Below are positions 38,584 through 46,848 of a stretch of DNA of 64,000 nt, one piece after another; position 1 is the stretch's first letter, and every line of letters starts with the position of its first letter. Origin of the DNA: Nannocystis pusilla. GTDB lineage: Bacteria; Myxococcota_A; Polyangia; Nannocystales; Nannocystaceae. Location of the stretch: NCBI RefSeq assembly GCF_020073745.1, contig NZ_JAIRAU010000057.1:143501-207500 (forward strand), in the 5' to 3' direction. The translations under genes and the position numbers were made by a program. Under the pieces are notes generated by a model. The model made no database searches and was not told the DNA's origin. It worked only from the letters and a program-made list of their open reading frames with translations.

Positions 38584-39885
38584 ATGCGAAATTTAGCGCT
38601 TTGTACCGCTCTTGTGGCCCTCACGGCCTGTCCGGCCGAGGACCCGAGCACCACTGATTCTCCGACCACCGACCAGACCACCAGCGGTCCGGGGACCGAC
38701 GGCACCGACACGACCGCCCCGACGACGGACGAGCCGCCGACCGGCACGACGAGCGAGCCGCCGACCGGCACGACCGAGGAGCCGACGGGGCCCGGCACGA
38801 CCGACACGACCACCGGGGGCGCCTGCGAGGGCATCGACGACATCCCGGGGATCGACGAGTCGGGTTGCACGCCGCTCGCCAGCGACTACCAGCCGCGCGA
38901 GAACAACTCGGCCGACGACGAGTGGCCCGAGTGCGTGTCCGACGTGGGCCCGTACACCCTCGTCGACAACCCGCCGAGCACGGTCGCCCGCGTCGTCGCC
39001 TACGAGAACATCGCCGACCTGCTGTGGCGCAAGGCCGACCCGACCCCCGAGGACTTCACCGCGGCGCGCAACGAGTACGTCCTCCCCGAGGGCCTCGAGT
39101 CGCGCCTGGTCCGCCGCGAGGACCTGCATTACGACCCGATCCCCATGGCCGAATGGGACCCGCAGGTCGAGGCCGACAAGCAGTGCACCGTCGTGGCGCT
39201 GGCCGACAAGTACCCCGAGCGCTGCGTCGGACCGGCGCTGCTGAAGCCGCTCGTCGACGAGGCGTTCGCCGCCGGACAGGCCGGCGACGGCGACCCCAAC
39301 ATCCACGCCGCGCGGATCCACGGCGGCCTGCTCTGGTTCCTGTACCTCTCCGTGTACAAGGAGGCCAACACCTGCGCCACGGTCGCGCCCAAGGACTGCG
39401 ACTCCGCGTGGGCCTACTACACCGGCGGTGAGCCGATCGACTCCGGCATCGGCATGGCCGCCGAGGTCACCGCGATCAGCAGCAACGCCAACGACCGGAT
39501 CCACGACGGCATCATGGCCGTGCGCTGCTGGCGTGACATCGCCCAGGACATGGGCATGTACCCGCTGCTCGACGCGCTGCCGGGCCCGCAGCAGGACCTG
39601 TTCGAGCAGGGCTGGGAGCAGCTCGACCAGAGCCTCCACCGCGGCTACGCCGTGATCGTCCGCGACCACATGCAGCAGTACGTCGACGCCGCCTGCAGCA
39701 GCGCCGAGACCAACGTCCTCTGGGCCTTCCTGCAGGTCGCCGGCCCCGTGCTCGACCGCGAGGCCGGGGAGCGCGACGCCGCCAACGCCGCCGTCCTCGC
39801 CGACCTCTGGGCCGCCGACGCCCCGTCGCCGCAAGACGTCACCGCCGGCATCGCCGCCCTCGACGCGATCTTCCCCTGCCCGTAA
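38584..39885 (+). CDS. Lipoprotein with Thr/Pro-rich linker, unknown function
   Basis: The signal peptide RNLALCTALVALTAC gives lipobox LTAC at Cys16. A ~55-residue Thr/Pro/Gly/Asp/Glu linker follows, of the kind common in myxobacterial surface lipoproteins. The globular part (~345 residues) is helical with many Trp, Cys and acidic residues. It includes NIHAARIHGGLLWFLYLSVYKEANTC and several Cys that could pair. No family recognised. It is followed by a strong terminator and is monocistronic. Confidence 0.78.
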   Translation: MRNLALCTALVALTACPAEDPSTTDSPTTDQTTSGPGTDGTDTTAPTTDEPPTGTTSEPPTGTTEEPTGPGTTDTTTGGACEGIDDIPGIDESGCTPLASDYQPRENNSADDEWPECVSDVGPYTLVDNPPSTVARVVAYENIADLLWRKADPTPEDFTAARNEYVLPEGLESRLVRREDLHYDPIPMAEWDPQVEADKQCTVVALADKYPERCVGPALLKPLVDEAFAAGQAGDGDPNIHAARIHGGLLWFLYLSVYKEANTCATVAPKDCDSAWAYYTGGEPIDSGIGMAAEVTAISSNANDRIHDGIMAVRCWRDIAQDMGMYPLLDALPGPQQDLFEQGWEQLDQSLHRGYAVIVRDHMQQYVDAACSSAETNVLWAFLQVAGPVLDREAGERDAANAAVLADLWAADAPSPQDVTAGIAALDAIFPCP

Positions 39886-39888
39886 GCA

Positions 39889-39920
39889 CCTGCCCGCAGG
39901 GGCATGAACAAAGAGACAGA
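39889..39920. repeat. 14-bp-phased dyad units after the lipoprotein stop
   Basis: Cores CCTG 39889, CATG 39903 and CAGA 39917, 14 bp apart, immediately before the terminator. Confidence 0.6.
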
Positions 39921-39953
39921 GGCCGGGCGCCGCGCGCGCCCGGCCTCTCTTCG
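39918..39953 (+). terminator. Rho-independent terminator of the lipoprotein gene
   Basis: A perfect 13-bp stem AGAGGCCGGGCGC/GCGCCCGGCCTCT with a 5-nt loop, followed by CTTCGT, 33 bp after the stop codon. The T-run is weak but the stem is very strong. Confidence 0.75.
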
Positions 39954-39980
39954 TCGGAGCCATCGGTCGCCTCCGACTCA

Positions 39981-40026
39981 TATGTGCAAATCGACATGAT
40001 CTTACAGACATGTCCATTGGCACACG
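39981..40026. repeat. Array of 14-bp-phased dyad units before the tRNA-Val terminator
   Basis: Cores TATG 39981, CATG 39995, CATG 40009 and CACG 40023, all 14 bp apart, in a locally A/T-richer gap. Confidence 0.75.
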
Positions 40027-40058
40027 TAAAAAATGGGGCCGATCGCTCGGCCCCATTT
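40026..40058 (-). terminator. Rho-independent terminator of tRNA-Val
   Basis: On the minus strand AAATGGGGCCGA/TCGGCCCCATTT forms a perfect 12-bp stem with a 4-nt loop, followed by six T. It lies 6 bp beyond the tRNA 3' end. Confidence 0.9.
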
Positions 40059-40064
40059 CATGAG

Positions 40065-40136
40065 TAGGCGGAACAGGGTTCGAACCTGCGACCCGCGCCT
40101 TGTAAGGGCGCCGCTCTACCGCTGAGCTATCCGCCT
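40065..40136 (-). tRNA. tRNA-Val(TAC)
   Basis: Cloverleaf with acceptor AGGCGGA/TCCGCCT, discriminator A, T-loop TTCGAAC, D-arm TAGCTCAGCGGTAGAGC and anticodon loop CTTACAA (anticodon TAC, reads GUA/GUG). 72 nt, CCA not encoded. Confidence 0.97.
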
Positions 40137-40149
40137 GGGCGACGGGAAG

Positions 40150-40677
40150 CTAGCACAGGGGGGCGGTGCCGTGCGCGAGGATCGTGCGGCTCTCTTCGGG
40201 GAGGGCGGCGAGCAGCTCGGCCGTCGTGGCGCCGCCGTCCGGGCGCAGGTCGGGGCGCAGCGCGGCCAGCGGGGCCAGCACGAAGTCGCGGCGGGACAGC
40301 TCGGGGTGGGGCAGTACGAGGCGTTCGCCGGCGACCCGCAGCGGGCGGCCGTCCGTCGTCATGACCAGCAGGTCGAGGTCGAGGGTGCGCGCCTCCCAGC
40401 GCTCGCGCCGGGTCCGCCCGTGCCGCGTCTCGAGCGCGAGCAGCTCCGCGAGCAACGCCTCGGGCGCGAGGCGCGTGCGCAGCTCGACGACCGCGTTGAG
40501 GAACGGGTGCAGCGACGGCCCCAGCGGTCGGGTCTCGAACACCGGCGAGCAGCGCAGCAGCTCCGTCTGCGGGGCAGCCCCGGCGCGCAGCTCCTCCGCC
40601 GCCGCTCGCAGCGTCGCCGCGCGGTCGCCGAGGTTGCTGCCGAGGCCGACGTAGGCCAGCGCGAGCGGCGTCGTCAT
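40150..40677 (-). CDS. folK: 6-hydroxymethyl-7,8-dihydropterin pyrophosphokinase
   Basis: Transfers pyrophosphate from ATP to 6-hydroxymethyl-dihydropterin in folate synthesis. The HPPK motifs are complete: YVGLGSNLGDR at the start, SPVFETRPLGP, FLNAVVELRT, RWEARTLDLDLLVM (metal-binding Asp pair) and LVLPHPELSRRDFVLAPL. 175 aa, normal length. The start overlaps the stop of the upstream lipoprotein gene (ATGA), so the two are coupled. folB and folP are not in the window. Confidence 0.95.
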   Translation of the reverse strand: MTTPLALAYVGLGSNLGDRAATLRAAAEELRAGAAPQTELLRCSPVFETRPLGPSLHPFLNAVVELRTRLAPEALLAELLALETRHGRTRRERWEARTLDLDLLVMTTDGRPLRVAGERLVLPHPELSRRDFVLAPLAALRPDLRPDGGATTAELLAALPEESRTILAHGTAPLC

Positions 40678-41495
40678 TGCGGCCCCGACTGTACCCTGCC
40701 GGTGTGCGGCGCGGCGCTCGTGTCGGCATACGGGGCCACCAGCGTGATCGGCAGCGCCCCCGCGAACCCGACCCGCAGCGTCGCTGCCAGCGCGCGCGGT
40801 GACGGATCTGTCTCCGGGGACATCTCACTCTCGGCCGGCAGCACGAAGCGGACGCGGCCCTCGCCGTCGCTGGTGCCGGCGAGCGTCTGCTCGCCGAGGG
40901 CCAGCTCGACCGCGCGACCGCTCGCGGGCCCCTCCGGCGGCTCGCACGGCTGCACAGGGCCCTCGCGCAGCGCGACCGTGTCGCTGACGACCACCCGGTC
41001 GCGCGCGCGCACGCTGTCGACGATCCCCGCGGTCAACAGCCCCAGGCCCACGGCCGTGAACACCCCGCCGACGCGGCGGCCGGTCTTCGGGTCGCGGATG
41101 TACTGCATGCGAGCCGCGTCGTAGCTCGCCTCGGCCGCGAACAGCTCCGGCCGCGCGAACGCCAGCGCCGACACCCCGAGCGCCACCGCGGCCAGGCCGT
41201 ATTCGAAGTAGATCATGGCGTCGGGCTTGCGCACGATCCGCTCCTCCTGGCGCGCGGCCAAATGGGCGACCTTCTGGCACGACCGGTGCTCGCGCAGGTC
41301 GACCGTCAGCTCGCGCCCGCGCTGCGACCAGCGGGCCTCGACCGCCACGGCGACGACCCGCGTCTCCTCGACCAGCGGCCGCGCGTCGGGGCGGACGATC
41401 GTGCGGATCTCCGACTCGGAGGTGATCTGCGAGCAGGCCGCGGCGAGCGCCGCGACGAGGCCCAGAGCCGCCGGGATGGGTCGGACCTCGCGCAC
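40674..41495 (-). CDS. Hypothetical lipoprotein with internal membrane segments
   Basis: The signal peptide PAALGLVAALAAAC has lipobox AAAC at Cys21. The mature part has a hydrophobic stretch (YFEYGLAAVALGVSALAF, ~97-114) and another (GGVFTAVGLGLLTAGIVD). A Cys-containing beta-rich tail with GQTLAGTSDGEGRVRFVLP-like pattern follows. No family known to me. Coupled to folK (4-bp overlap) and 11 bp after the frataxin gene's end. Degenerate dyad words occur at 40807-40824. Confidence 0.65.
   Translation of the reverse strand: MREVRPIPAALGLVAALAAACSQITSESEIRTIVRPDARPLVEETRVVAVAVEARWSQRGRELTVDLREHRSCQKVAHLAARQEERIVRKPDAMIYFEYGLAAVALGVSALAFARPELFAAEASYDAARMQYIRDPKTGRRVGGVFTAVGLGLLTAGIVDSVRARDRVVVSDTVALREGPVQPCEPPEGPASGRAVELALGEQTLAGTSDGEGRVRFVLPAESEMSPETDPSPRALAATLRVGFAGALPITLVAPYADTSAAPHTGRVQSGPQ
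40807..40824. repeat. Degenerate 14-bp-phased dyad in the lipoprotein gene
   Basis: TCTGTCT-CCGG-GGACATC, core spacing 14 bp. Confidence 0.5.
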
Positions 41496-41501
41496 GGCTC
41501 A

Positions 41502-41519
41502 CCTGGTCAAAGGGACACC
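41502..41519. repeat. Degenerate 14-bp-phased dyad at the frataxin gene 3' end
   Basis: CCTGGTC-AAAG-GGACACC, core spacing 14 bp, spanning the stop codon of the frataxin gene. Confidence 0.5.
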
Positions 41520-41827
41520 TCGGTCCCGAGCTTGGCGCCGACCACCCGGGCGACGGTCGCCATCAGTTCCTCGTCGGTCTTGCGGGCGATCCAGCGGCCC
41601 TGCTCGGCCGCGAAGTCGAAGTGCCAGGCGGTGGTGCCGGCGGCCATCCAGATCTGCCCGGCGGCGCTGTGGGCGTTGATCACGAAGCGGGCCCCGTCCT
41701 TGAACGCGAGCGTGAGCACGTCGCCCGCGAGCTGGACGTCGAGCTCCTCGAGCTCGAGCGCGCCGAGGCGGGCGTCGATGTGCTCGAGCGCCTTCGCGGA
41801 CAGCTTGAAGAAGTCCTTCTGCTCCAT
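41507..41827 (-). CDS. cyaY: Frataxin/CyaY iron-sulfur cluster assembly modulator
   Basis: 106 aa, the length of bacterial CyaY. The N-terminal acidic helix (FFKLSAKALEHIDARLGALELEELDVQLAGD) is followed by the characteristic beta-sheet pattern VLTLAFKDGARFVINAHSAAGQIWMAAGTTAWHFDF and a C-terminal helix. CyaY binds IscS and iron and tunes Fe-S cluster assembly. ATG at 41827. The iscSU genes are not in the window; neighbours are lipoproteins and folK. Confidence 0.88.
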   Translation of the reverse strand: MEQKDFFKLSAKALEHIDARLGALELEELDVQLAGDVLTLAFKDGARFVINAHSAAGQIWMAAGTTAWHFDFAAEQGRWIARKTDEELMATVARVVGAKLGTEVSL

Positions 41828-41862
41828 GGTCCGGGGAGGGTTACGCGATCGCGCAGAATCGG

Positions 41863-42204
41863 TCAATTCGCCGGTGCGGGGGCCGCCGGGGGCGATTTGG
41901 ACTCCTCCGCACCGGCCGCCTTCGCGGGCGCTTCGGCCTCGCCGGGCGGCCCGCGGCGGTCGGGGTCGAGGCCCATCTGGCGCGCCTGGTCCTCGGAGAT
42001 CTCGACGACCTCGACCGACTTGCCGTCGGGCAGGGTGAACGTGTGCTTGCGCCCATCGAGCGCCGGGGCGGCGCTCTGTTCGGCCTGCTCGGCCTGCTCG
42101 GCCTGCTCGGCCCTGTACCGCTGGCACGCCATGTAGCCGAAGTAGGCGAGCAGCGGGCCGTAGATGCAGATCCGGATCAGGACGGGTTTGGAGGGCAGTC
42201 GCAT
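41863..42204 (-). CDS. Small single-pass membrane protein with EQA repeats (113 aa)
   Basis: One membrane segment near the N-terminus (LIRICIYGPLLAYFGYMAC), then AEQAEQAEQAEQ, a short beta-like segment (KHTFTLPDGKSVEVVEISEDQARQ) and a Pro/Ala-rich tail. The EQA run is coded by a 9-bp tandem repeat (42074-42112), which may vary in copy number. ATG 42204, 10 bp after the upstream lipoprotein gene. Function unknown. Confidence 0.65.
   Translation of the reverse strand: MRLPSKPVLIRICIYGPLLAYFGYMACQRYRAEQAEQAEQAEQSAAPALDGRKHTFTLPDGKSVEVVEISEDQARQMGLDPDRRGPPGEAEAPAKAAGAEESKSPPAAPAPAN
42074..42112. repeat. 9-bp tandem repeat coding for (EQA)n
   Basis: About four copies of a CTCGGCCTG-type unit on the plus strand, coding AEQ/EQA on the minus strand. 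In frame, so copy-number change would not shift the gene. Confidence 0.75.
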
Positions 42205-42214
42205 GGCGGATGTC

Positions 42215-42985
42215 TCAAGAGTCAGACGAGATGAACTCGAGCTCGCGCCAGGTCGCAATGCGGGCGCGGCTGTCGGCGTGGATGCGGGAGGCGCCGCTCT
42301 TGGCCTCGAGCGGGGTGATCGCCACGCGCGAGAGCCGGAGCGTGGCGTCGCAGTTCTCGGGCCGGACGAGCCCGGCCTTGAGCTGGTCGGGGGCGACCTG
42401 CGCCGTGCCCTCGTCGGGCAGCTCGAGCACGATCGACGCGGCGAGGCAGGCCTTGCCGTCGATCGCGTCGTCGATGCGCGCGATGATGGTCGAGCCGGGC
42501 CGCGCAGGCTCCCAGGCGACGTCCCAGGCGGCCCCGCGCGCCAGCTTCTCGCCCGCCTTCGGCGCCGTGATCGCGAACGCCGGCGCCTCGGCCTTGACGA
42601 GGTAGGTGACGTCGACGTCGTCGTCGCGCAGCCGCAGCTCATGCTCCACGTCGGTGCCGTCGACGGCGTCGTCGGCGGCGTCGACCTTGTAGACATACGA
42701 GCCGCTGGGCTTGCGCACGCGCGTGGCGGCGACGCCGTCGACGGCGATCGAGGCGCCCTTGCACAGGGGGAGCGACAGCCCGGCGTCGTCGCCGACGCGC
42801 ATCACCTCGAGCTCCGTGCGCGCCCGCTCGCCGTTGTGGTCGATGTACGCGGTGACGAGCAGGTCGGGCTCGCTGAGCGCGGCGCACGAGCCGGAGTCCT
42901 CGCAGCCCGGCAGCCACGCGCACGCCGCCAGCGTCAGGCCCGCCAGGCGAACGGGTGACACGCGGCGTGGCGACGGGCCGACCAT
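42215..42985 (-). CDS. Hypothetical lipoprotein (256 aa)
   Basis: Signal peptide VSPVRLAGLTLAACAWLPGC with lipobox LPGC at about Cys28. The mature part looks like two beta-sandwich domains: DLLVTAYIDHNGERARTELEVMRV with KPSGSYVYKVDAAD, and FAITAPKAGEKLARGAAWDVAWEP typical of Ig-like/Big-type segments. No family name can be given. First visible gene of the minus run that continues with the EQA-repeat protein and frataxin. Confidence 0.7.
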   Translation of the reverse strand: MVGPSPRRVSPVRLAGLTLAACAWLPGCEDSGSCAALSEPDLLVTAYIDHNGERARTELEVMRVGDDAGLSLPLCKGASIAVDGVAATRVRKPSGSYVYKVDAADDAVDGTDVEHELRLRDDDVDVTYLVKAEAPAFAITAPKAGEKLARGAAWDVAWEPARPGSTIIARIDDAIDGKACLAASIVLELPDEGTAQVAPDQLKAGLVRPENCDATLRLSRVAITPLEAKSGASRIHADSRARIATWRELEFISSDS

Positions 42986-43062
42986 CTTCGGCAGGATAGC
43001 AAAAAACCGCCGCCCCGTTGAGGAGGGCGCAAACGGCCGACCGGACCGCGCCGGCGCGCGGA

Positions 43063-43503
43063 TCAGCCGCCGAGGTGGGGCTTCACGACGACCATGATCA
43101 CGATGAGGAACAGCGGCACGAGCGGCGCCTCGTTGAGCAGCCGACATTGCCGCGAGGTCAGGTTGTAGCGCCCGGCCGCGAGGTCGCGCCGGACCTTGCC
43201 GCAGTACAAGTGATAGCCGATGAGGAGCACGAGCCCGAGCAGCTTGGCGTGGAACCACCCCTGGGCCATGTAGAAGTCGGGCATCTGCACGAACAGCGCG
43301 ACGCCGAAGGCGGCCGTGAAGAGCATCGCCGGCCAGCAGATCCCGCGGTACAGCCGCCGCTCCATGGTCTCGAGCAGCTGCGTGATCTCGGGCTTGTCGC
43401 GGTTCTCGACGTGATACACGTAGAGGCGAAAGATGTAGAAGAGCCCGGCGAACCACGCGACGAAGCCGATGATGTGGAAGGCCTTGAGCCAGGTGTAGAG
43501 CAC
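43063..43503 (-). CDS. hemJ: Protoporphyrinogen IX oxidase, HemJ family
   Basis: Four-helix membrane protein of 146 aa. The N-terminal block LYTWLKAFHIIGFVAWFAGLFYIFRLYVYHVE is diagnostic of HemJ (UPF0093), with the heme-ligand His in HIIG and a second conserved block FHAKLLGLVLLIGYHLYCGK. It oxidises protoporphyrinogen IX to protoporphyrin IX, the step after HemF. GTG start at 43503. No heme gene adjoins it; queE is upstream on the same strand with 26 bp between. Confidence 0.92.
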   Translation of the reverse strand: MLYTWLKAFHIIGFVAWFAGLFYIFRLYVYHVENRDKPEITQLLETMERRLYRGICWPAMLFTAAFGVALFVQMPDFYMAQGWFHAKLLGLVLLIGYHLYCGKVRRDLAAGRYNLTSRQCRLLNEAPLVPLFLIVIMVVVKPHLGG

Positions 43504-43529
43504 GGCTGAAGTGTAACTCCGGGGCGAGC

Positions 43530-44294
43530 TCAGGTGCCCGGCGTGTGGCCGAACATGTGGATGTGGAGCCGCTCGCCGAGGCGAAACCCGCGCTCGATGC
43601 AGACCGGCATCAGCGCCCGGTAGGCCGCCCGCAGGCCGTCGCTGTCGGTGCACTCGGGCATCAGCAACACGCGGCTCCGCTGGTCGTCGGACACCGTCAG
43701 CTCGCGCAGCAGCGCCTCGACCTCGGCGACGTCGGCGGCGACGGCGTCGGCGCGGACGACGAACTTGAGCTGCCACGGGAAGCTCGCCATGAGCCGCGCG
43801 AGCGCCGGGAGGTTGAGCCGCACGCGCTCGTGCCGCTCGGCCTGCGCCGGGTCGCGGGCCCACGGGGTGCTGTGGGCGAGCTTCGGGCTCAGCGACACGA
43901 GGTCGCACTCGAGCCCGTCGAGCCACACGGTGCCGGCGGTCTCGACGGTGATGTGGTGACCGGCGGCGCGCAGCTGTCGACTGAGCGCCGCGACCCCGGC
44001 GAACAGGAGCGGCTCGCCGCCGGTGAGGACGACGTGGCGCGGGCCGGCGGCGCAAAAATCGACGAGTTCGGCCAGCTCGGTGCGCCGACCCGAGGGCGCC
44101 CACGAGGTCCCCGACGAGTCGCACCAGGCGCAGCGGAGGTTGCAGCCGGACACGCGGACGAACGAGCTCGGGACGCCGACGAGCGTGCCCTCACCTTGCA
44201 GCGAGACGAAGCGCTCGTGGATCGGCAGCGAGGTCGGGAGCGCAGACGCGGCCAGGTTCGGGCCGCGGGCGGACGGGTCGAGGGCGACGGTCAT
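43530..44294 (-). CDS. queE: 7-carboxy-7-deazaguanine synthase (radical SAM)
   Basis: Radical SAM cluster motif CNLRCAWC (Cx3Cx2C), preceded by FVSLQGEGTLVGVPSSFVR, the QueE hallmark, and followed by VLTGGEPLL and VETAGTVW. It makes 7-carboxy-7-deazaguanine from carboxytetrahydropterin on the queuosine/deazapurine pathway. 254 aa, normal length. The ATG at 44294 was chosen over an in-frame GTG at 44318 that adds residues outside the family. Divergent from asnS. queC, queD and queF are not visible. Confidence 0.93.
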   Translation of the reverse strand: MTVALDPSARGPNLAASALPTSLPIHERFVSLQGEGTLVGVPSSFVRVSGCNLRCAWCDSSGTSWAPSGRRTELAELVDFCAAGPRHVVLTGGEPLLFAGVAALSRQLRAAGHHITVETAGTVWLDGLECDLVSLSPKLAHSTPWARDPAQAERHERVRLNLPALARLMASFPWQLKFVVRADAVAADVAEVEALLRELTVSDDQRSRVLLMPECTDSDGLRAAYRALMPVCIERGFRLGERLHIHMFGHTPGT

Positions 44295-44358
44295 GCGCGC
44301 GGCGTCGCTGTAGCGCACTTGCGAACCTCGGGCCAGGGGGTGCTACCATCCGGCCCCC

Positions 44359-45750
44359 ATGCAGACCCCACGGACCAAGATCGTGGACGTGCTCCAGCTC
44401 GAGCCCCCGCGCGCCGGCGTGCGCGTCAAGGGCTGGGCCCGCACCGTCCGGGACAGCAAGCAGGTCGTGTTCATCGAGCTCAACGACGGCTCGTGCTTCG
44501 CCAGCGTCCAGGTCGTGGTCAATCCGGAGCTCGCCAACTACGAGCAGCTGCGCAAGCTGACGACCGGCAGCGCGGTCGAGGTCGTCGGCGAGGTGGTCGC
44601 GTCGCCGGCCGCCGGCCAGCGCGTCGAGCTCAAGGCCGCGGAGGTGACGATCGTCGGCCTCGCCGACTCGAGCTTCCCGCTGCAGAAGAAGCGCCACAGC
44701 TTCGAGTTCTTGCGCGAGATCGCCCACCTGCGCGCCCGCACCAACACTTTCGGCGCGGTCTTCCGCGTCCGCAGCGCGCTCGCCCAGGCCGTCCACGAGT
44801 TCTTCCAGGCCCGCGGCTTCGTGTACGTGCACACGCCGATCATCACCGGCTCCGACGCGGAGGGCGCCGGCGAGATGTTCCGCGTCACCACGCTCGACGT
44901 GAACAACCCGCCGCGCACGCCCGAGGGCGCGGTCGACTGGCACGAGGATTTCTTCGCTCACTCGAGCTTCCTCACCGTGTCCGGCCAGCTCGCGGGCGAG
45001 ACCTTCGCGCTCGGCCTGTCCGACATCTACACGTTCGGCCCGACGTTCCGCGCCGAGAACTCGAACACCAGCCGCCACGCCGCCGAGTTCTGGATGATCG
45101 AGCCGGAGATGGCGTGGCACGACCTCGACGACAACGCCACGCTGGCCGAGGCGTTCGTCAAGCACCTCATGCGCACGGCGCTCGAGCGCTGCGCCGACGA
45201 CCTCGCGTTCTTCAACAAGCAGATCGACACCGGCCTCATCGCTCGCCTGCAGCACGTGCTCGAGTCGAACTTCGAGCGCATGAGCTACACCGAGGCGGTC
45301 CGCCGCCTCGAAGCGTCGGGCCAGAAGTTCGAGTTCCCGATCCACTGGGGCGCCAACCTGCAGGCCGAACACGAGCGCTACCTGACCGAGACGATCGTCG
45401 GTCGCCCCGTGCTCGTCACCGACTACCCGACCGAGATCAAGGCGTTCTACATGCGCCGCAACGACGACGGAAAGACGGTCGCGGCGATGGACCTGCTGGT
45501 GCCGAAGATCGGCGAGCTCATCGGCGGCTCACAGCGCGAGGAACGACTCGACGTGCTGGTCGCCGCGATCCGCTCGACGGGCCTGAACGAGGAGCACTAC
45601 GCCTGGTACCTCGACACGCGCCGCTTCGGCACGGCGCCCCACGCAGGCTTCGGTCTCGGCTTCGAACGCCTCGTCATGTACGTCACCGGCATGGAGAACA
45701 TCCGCGACGTCATCCCCTTCCCGCGGACGCCGCGGAACTGCAATTTCTAG
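44359..45750 (+). CDS. asnS: Asparaginyl-tRNA synthetase
   Basis: 463 aa class II synthetase. The N-terminal OB-fold anticodon-binding domain (VRVKGWARTVRDSKQVVFIELNDGS) is followed by motif 2 FRAENSNTSRHAAEFWMIEPEMA and motif 3 GFGLGFERLVMYVTGMENIRDVIPFPRTP, with HAGFG typical of AsnRS. Its presence implies direct Asn-tRNA charging. ATG 44359; divergent from queE. Confidence 0.97.
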   Translation: MQTPRTKIVDVLQLEPPRAGVRVKGWARTVRDSKQVVFIELNDGSCFASVQVVVNPELANYEQLRKLTTGSAVEVVGEVVASPAAGQRVELKAAEVTIVGLADSSFPLQKKRHSFEFLREIAHLRARTNTFGAVFRVRSALAQAVHEFFQARGFVYVHTPIITGSDAEGAGEMFRVTTLDVNNPPRTPEGAVDWHEDFFAHSSFLTVSGQLAGETFALGLSDIYTFGPTFRAENSNTSRHAAEFWMIEPEMAWHDLDDNATLAEAFVKHLMRTALERCADDLAFFNKQIDTGLIARLQHVLESNFERMSYTEAVRRLEASGQKFEFPIHWGANLQAEHERYLTETIVGRPVLVTDYPTEIKAFYMRRNDDGKTVAAMDLLVPKIGELIGGSQREERLDVLVAAIRSTGLNEEHYAWYLDTRRFGTAPHAGFGLGFERLVMYVTGMENIRDVIPFPRTPRNCNF

Positions 45751-46057
45751 AGCCATCGAGCGTGTGGGCCCAGGTATGCGCCATGGCGTGAGTCGCGCAG
45801 CGACCCAAAACGCGTGAAAAAACCCAAAGAAATTGAGCAATTTGGCTGCAGCAGTCGGAAATCTCTGGCGACCCTCTGGCGCAAACGCTAGCCTTGTGTT
45901 CGTGGGCACAGGGGGCCTTGGGATGCAGGCAAACAGGGGCACAGACCACGGGGACCAGCATGAAGTTTTGCCCGGCACCTGCGTCCAAAAAGGTGCCGGC
46001 CTGAGGCCGGTGGGGTCGACCACGCAACCTTGGATTGCCTGAGGAAGGATTATCCCT
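45751..46057. other. 307-bp intergenic stretch of atypical, AT-richer composition
   Basis: No gene keeps codon bias here. The sequence has A-runs (GTGAAAAAACCCAAAGAAATT) of a kind absent elsewhere in this region. There is a short GC hairpin (GCCGGCCTGAGGCCGG near 45996) and then the ribosome site AGGAAGGA for the next gene. The composition shift suggests inserted or remodelled DNA around the transposase-like gene. Confidence 0.5.
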
Positions 46058-46513
46058 ATGTATCTGCGGAGAAACAAAGTCCGATGTGGTGAGTCGCGCA
46101 GGACCTACCTGTCCATCGCGCACAACGTGTGGTGGTCCGGCGAGGGGAACAAGAAGGCGCAGAGCCGACCCATCGTCGTGGCGAGCTTCGGCGTCGAAGA
46201 CCAGGTCGATGTCGATCTGGCCCGCGACCTCGTCGCAGCGGTCGAACGCTGCGCCCCGAAGTTCCAGATCCGCCGAGGCGAAGGCAAAGAGGCGACGATG
46301 CGGATCGCCCAGGAGATCCGGAAGATCGAACCCTTCCTCAAGGTGCTCGCCAGCCGCAAGCTGGGCCTCGCCCAGCACCTGCCGCCGCACCCCGAGCGCA
46401 TGGTCATCCTCGAGGCGCTCATCCGCGACAAGCTGAGCGACCCGGCCGATACGACCATCGCCGCCCGCGAAGAGGCGATCCTCTCGAGCCTCAAGAACCA
46501 CCTCTCCGCCTGA
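46058..46513 (+). CDS. Stand-alone protein resembling the N-terminus of IS1634-type transposases (151 aa)
   Basis: The first ~70 residues (YLRRNKVRCGESRRTYLSIAH then ASFGVEDQVDVDLARDLVAAVER) follow the N-terminal pattern of IS1634/IS4-group transposases. Those proteins run YLR...Y..L.HN....G......FG..D..D...L..LV, and are normally 500-600 aa with a DDE domain. No DDE domain follows; after ~80 diverged helical residues the gene ends normally and is followed by a terminator. It has a good ribosome site (AGGAAGGA, spacing 8). It may be a transposase remnant or a domesticated DNA-binding protein. The family link is from pattern memory only. Confidence 0.6.
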   Translation: MYLRRNKVRCGESRRTYLSIAHNVWWSGEGNKKAQSRPIVVASFGVEDQVDVDLARDLVAAVERCAPKFQIRRGEGKEATMRIAQEIRKIEPFLKVLASRKLGLAQHLPPHPERMVILEALIRDKLSDPADTTIAAREEAILSSLKNHLSA

Positions 46514-46526
46514 GCGCCCCCGCCGC

Positions 46527-46566
46527 AACGGCATCGCACCTCCCTCCGGGAGGCGATGCCGTTTGT
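46527..46566 (+). terminator. Rho-independent terminator after the transposase-like gene
   Basis: AACGGCATCGC pairs with GCGATGCCGTT around a smaller CCTCC/GGAGG hairpin, ending in GTTT; 14 bp after the stop codon. Confidence 0.8.
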
Positions 46567-46848
46567 GGCCGGTGAATTCTTCCTCGAGCATCGACCCATC
46601 GGCACCGCTCTCCGCCCCGAGACGGTGCCGTCGTCGCGATCGGAGATCGCTCGCCTGCCGAGGCGATCTCTCGCGCGCCCGTGCCCTCGACGGGGCGAGC
46701 TCTCGCGCGAGACGTTGCCGCTGTGCGGCAATCTTCTCTGAAGAAATGAGCTGTCGCGGGAGAAGTGCCGCCGCGAGGCGATCTCCCGCGGCATGTCAGC
46801 GATGAGCTGACGCGGGAGAATTTGCCCCCGCGTCGCGCCCGTCCCGCG
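46567..46848. other. 282-bp intergenic stretch with near-identical direct and inverted repeats
   Basis: No gene. ATGAGCTGTCGCGGGAGAA (46746-46764) recurs as ATGAGCTGACGCGGGAGAA (46803-46821) with one mismatch. The second copy forms a 14-bp inverted repeat GAGCTGACGCGGGA/TCCCGCGTCAGCTC ending inside the last codons of the minus-strand gene at 46849. Several GCGATCTC/GAGATCGC words also recur. It may serve as terminator for the minus-strand gene or be repeat debris. Confidence 0.55.
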
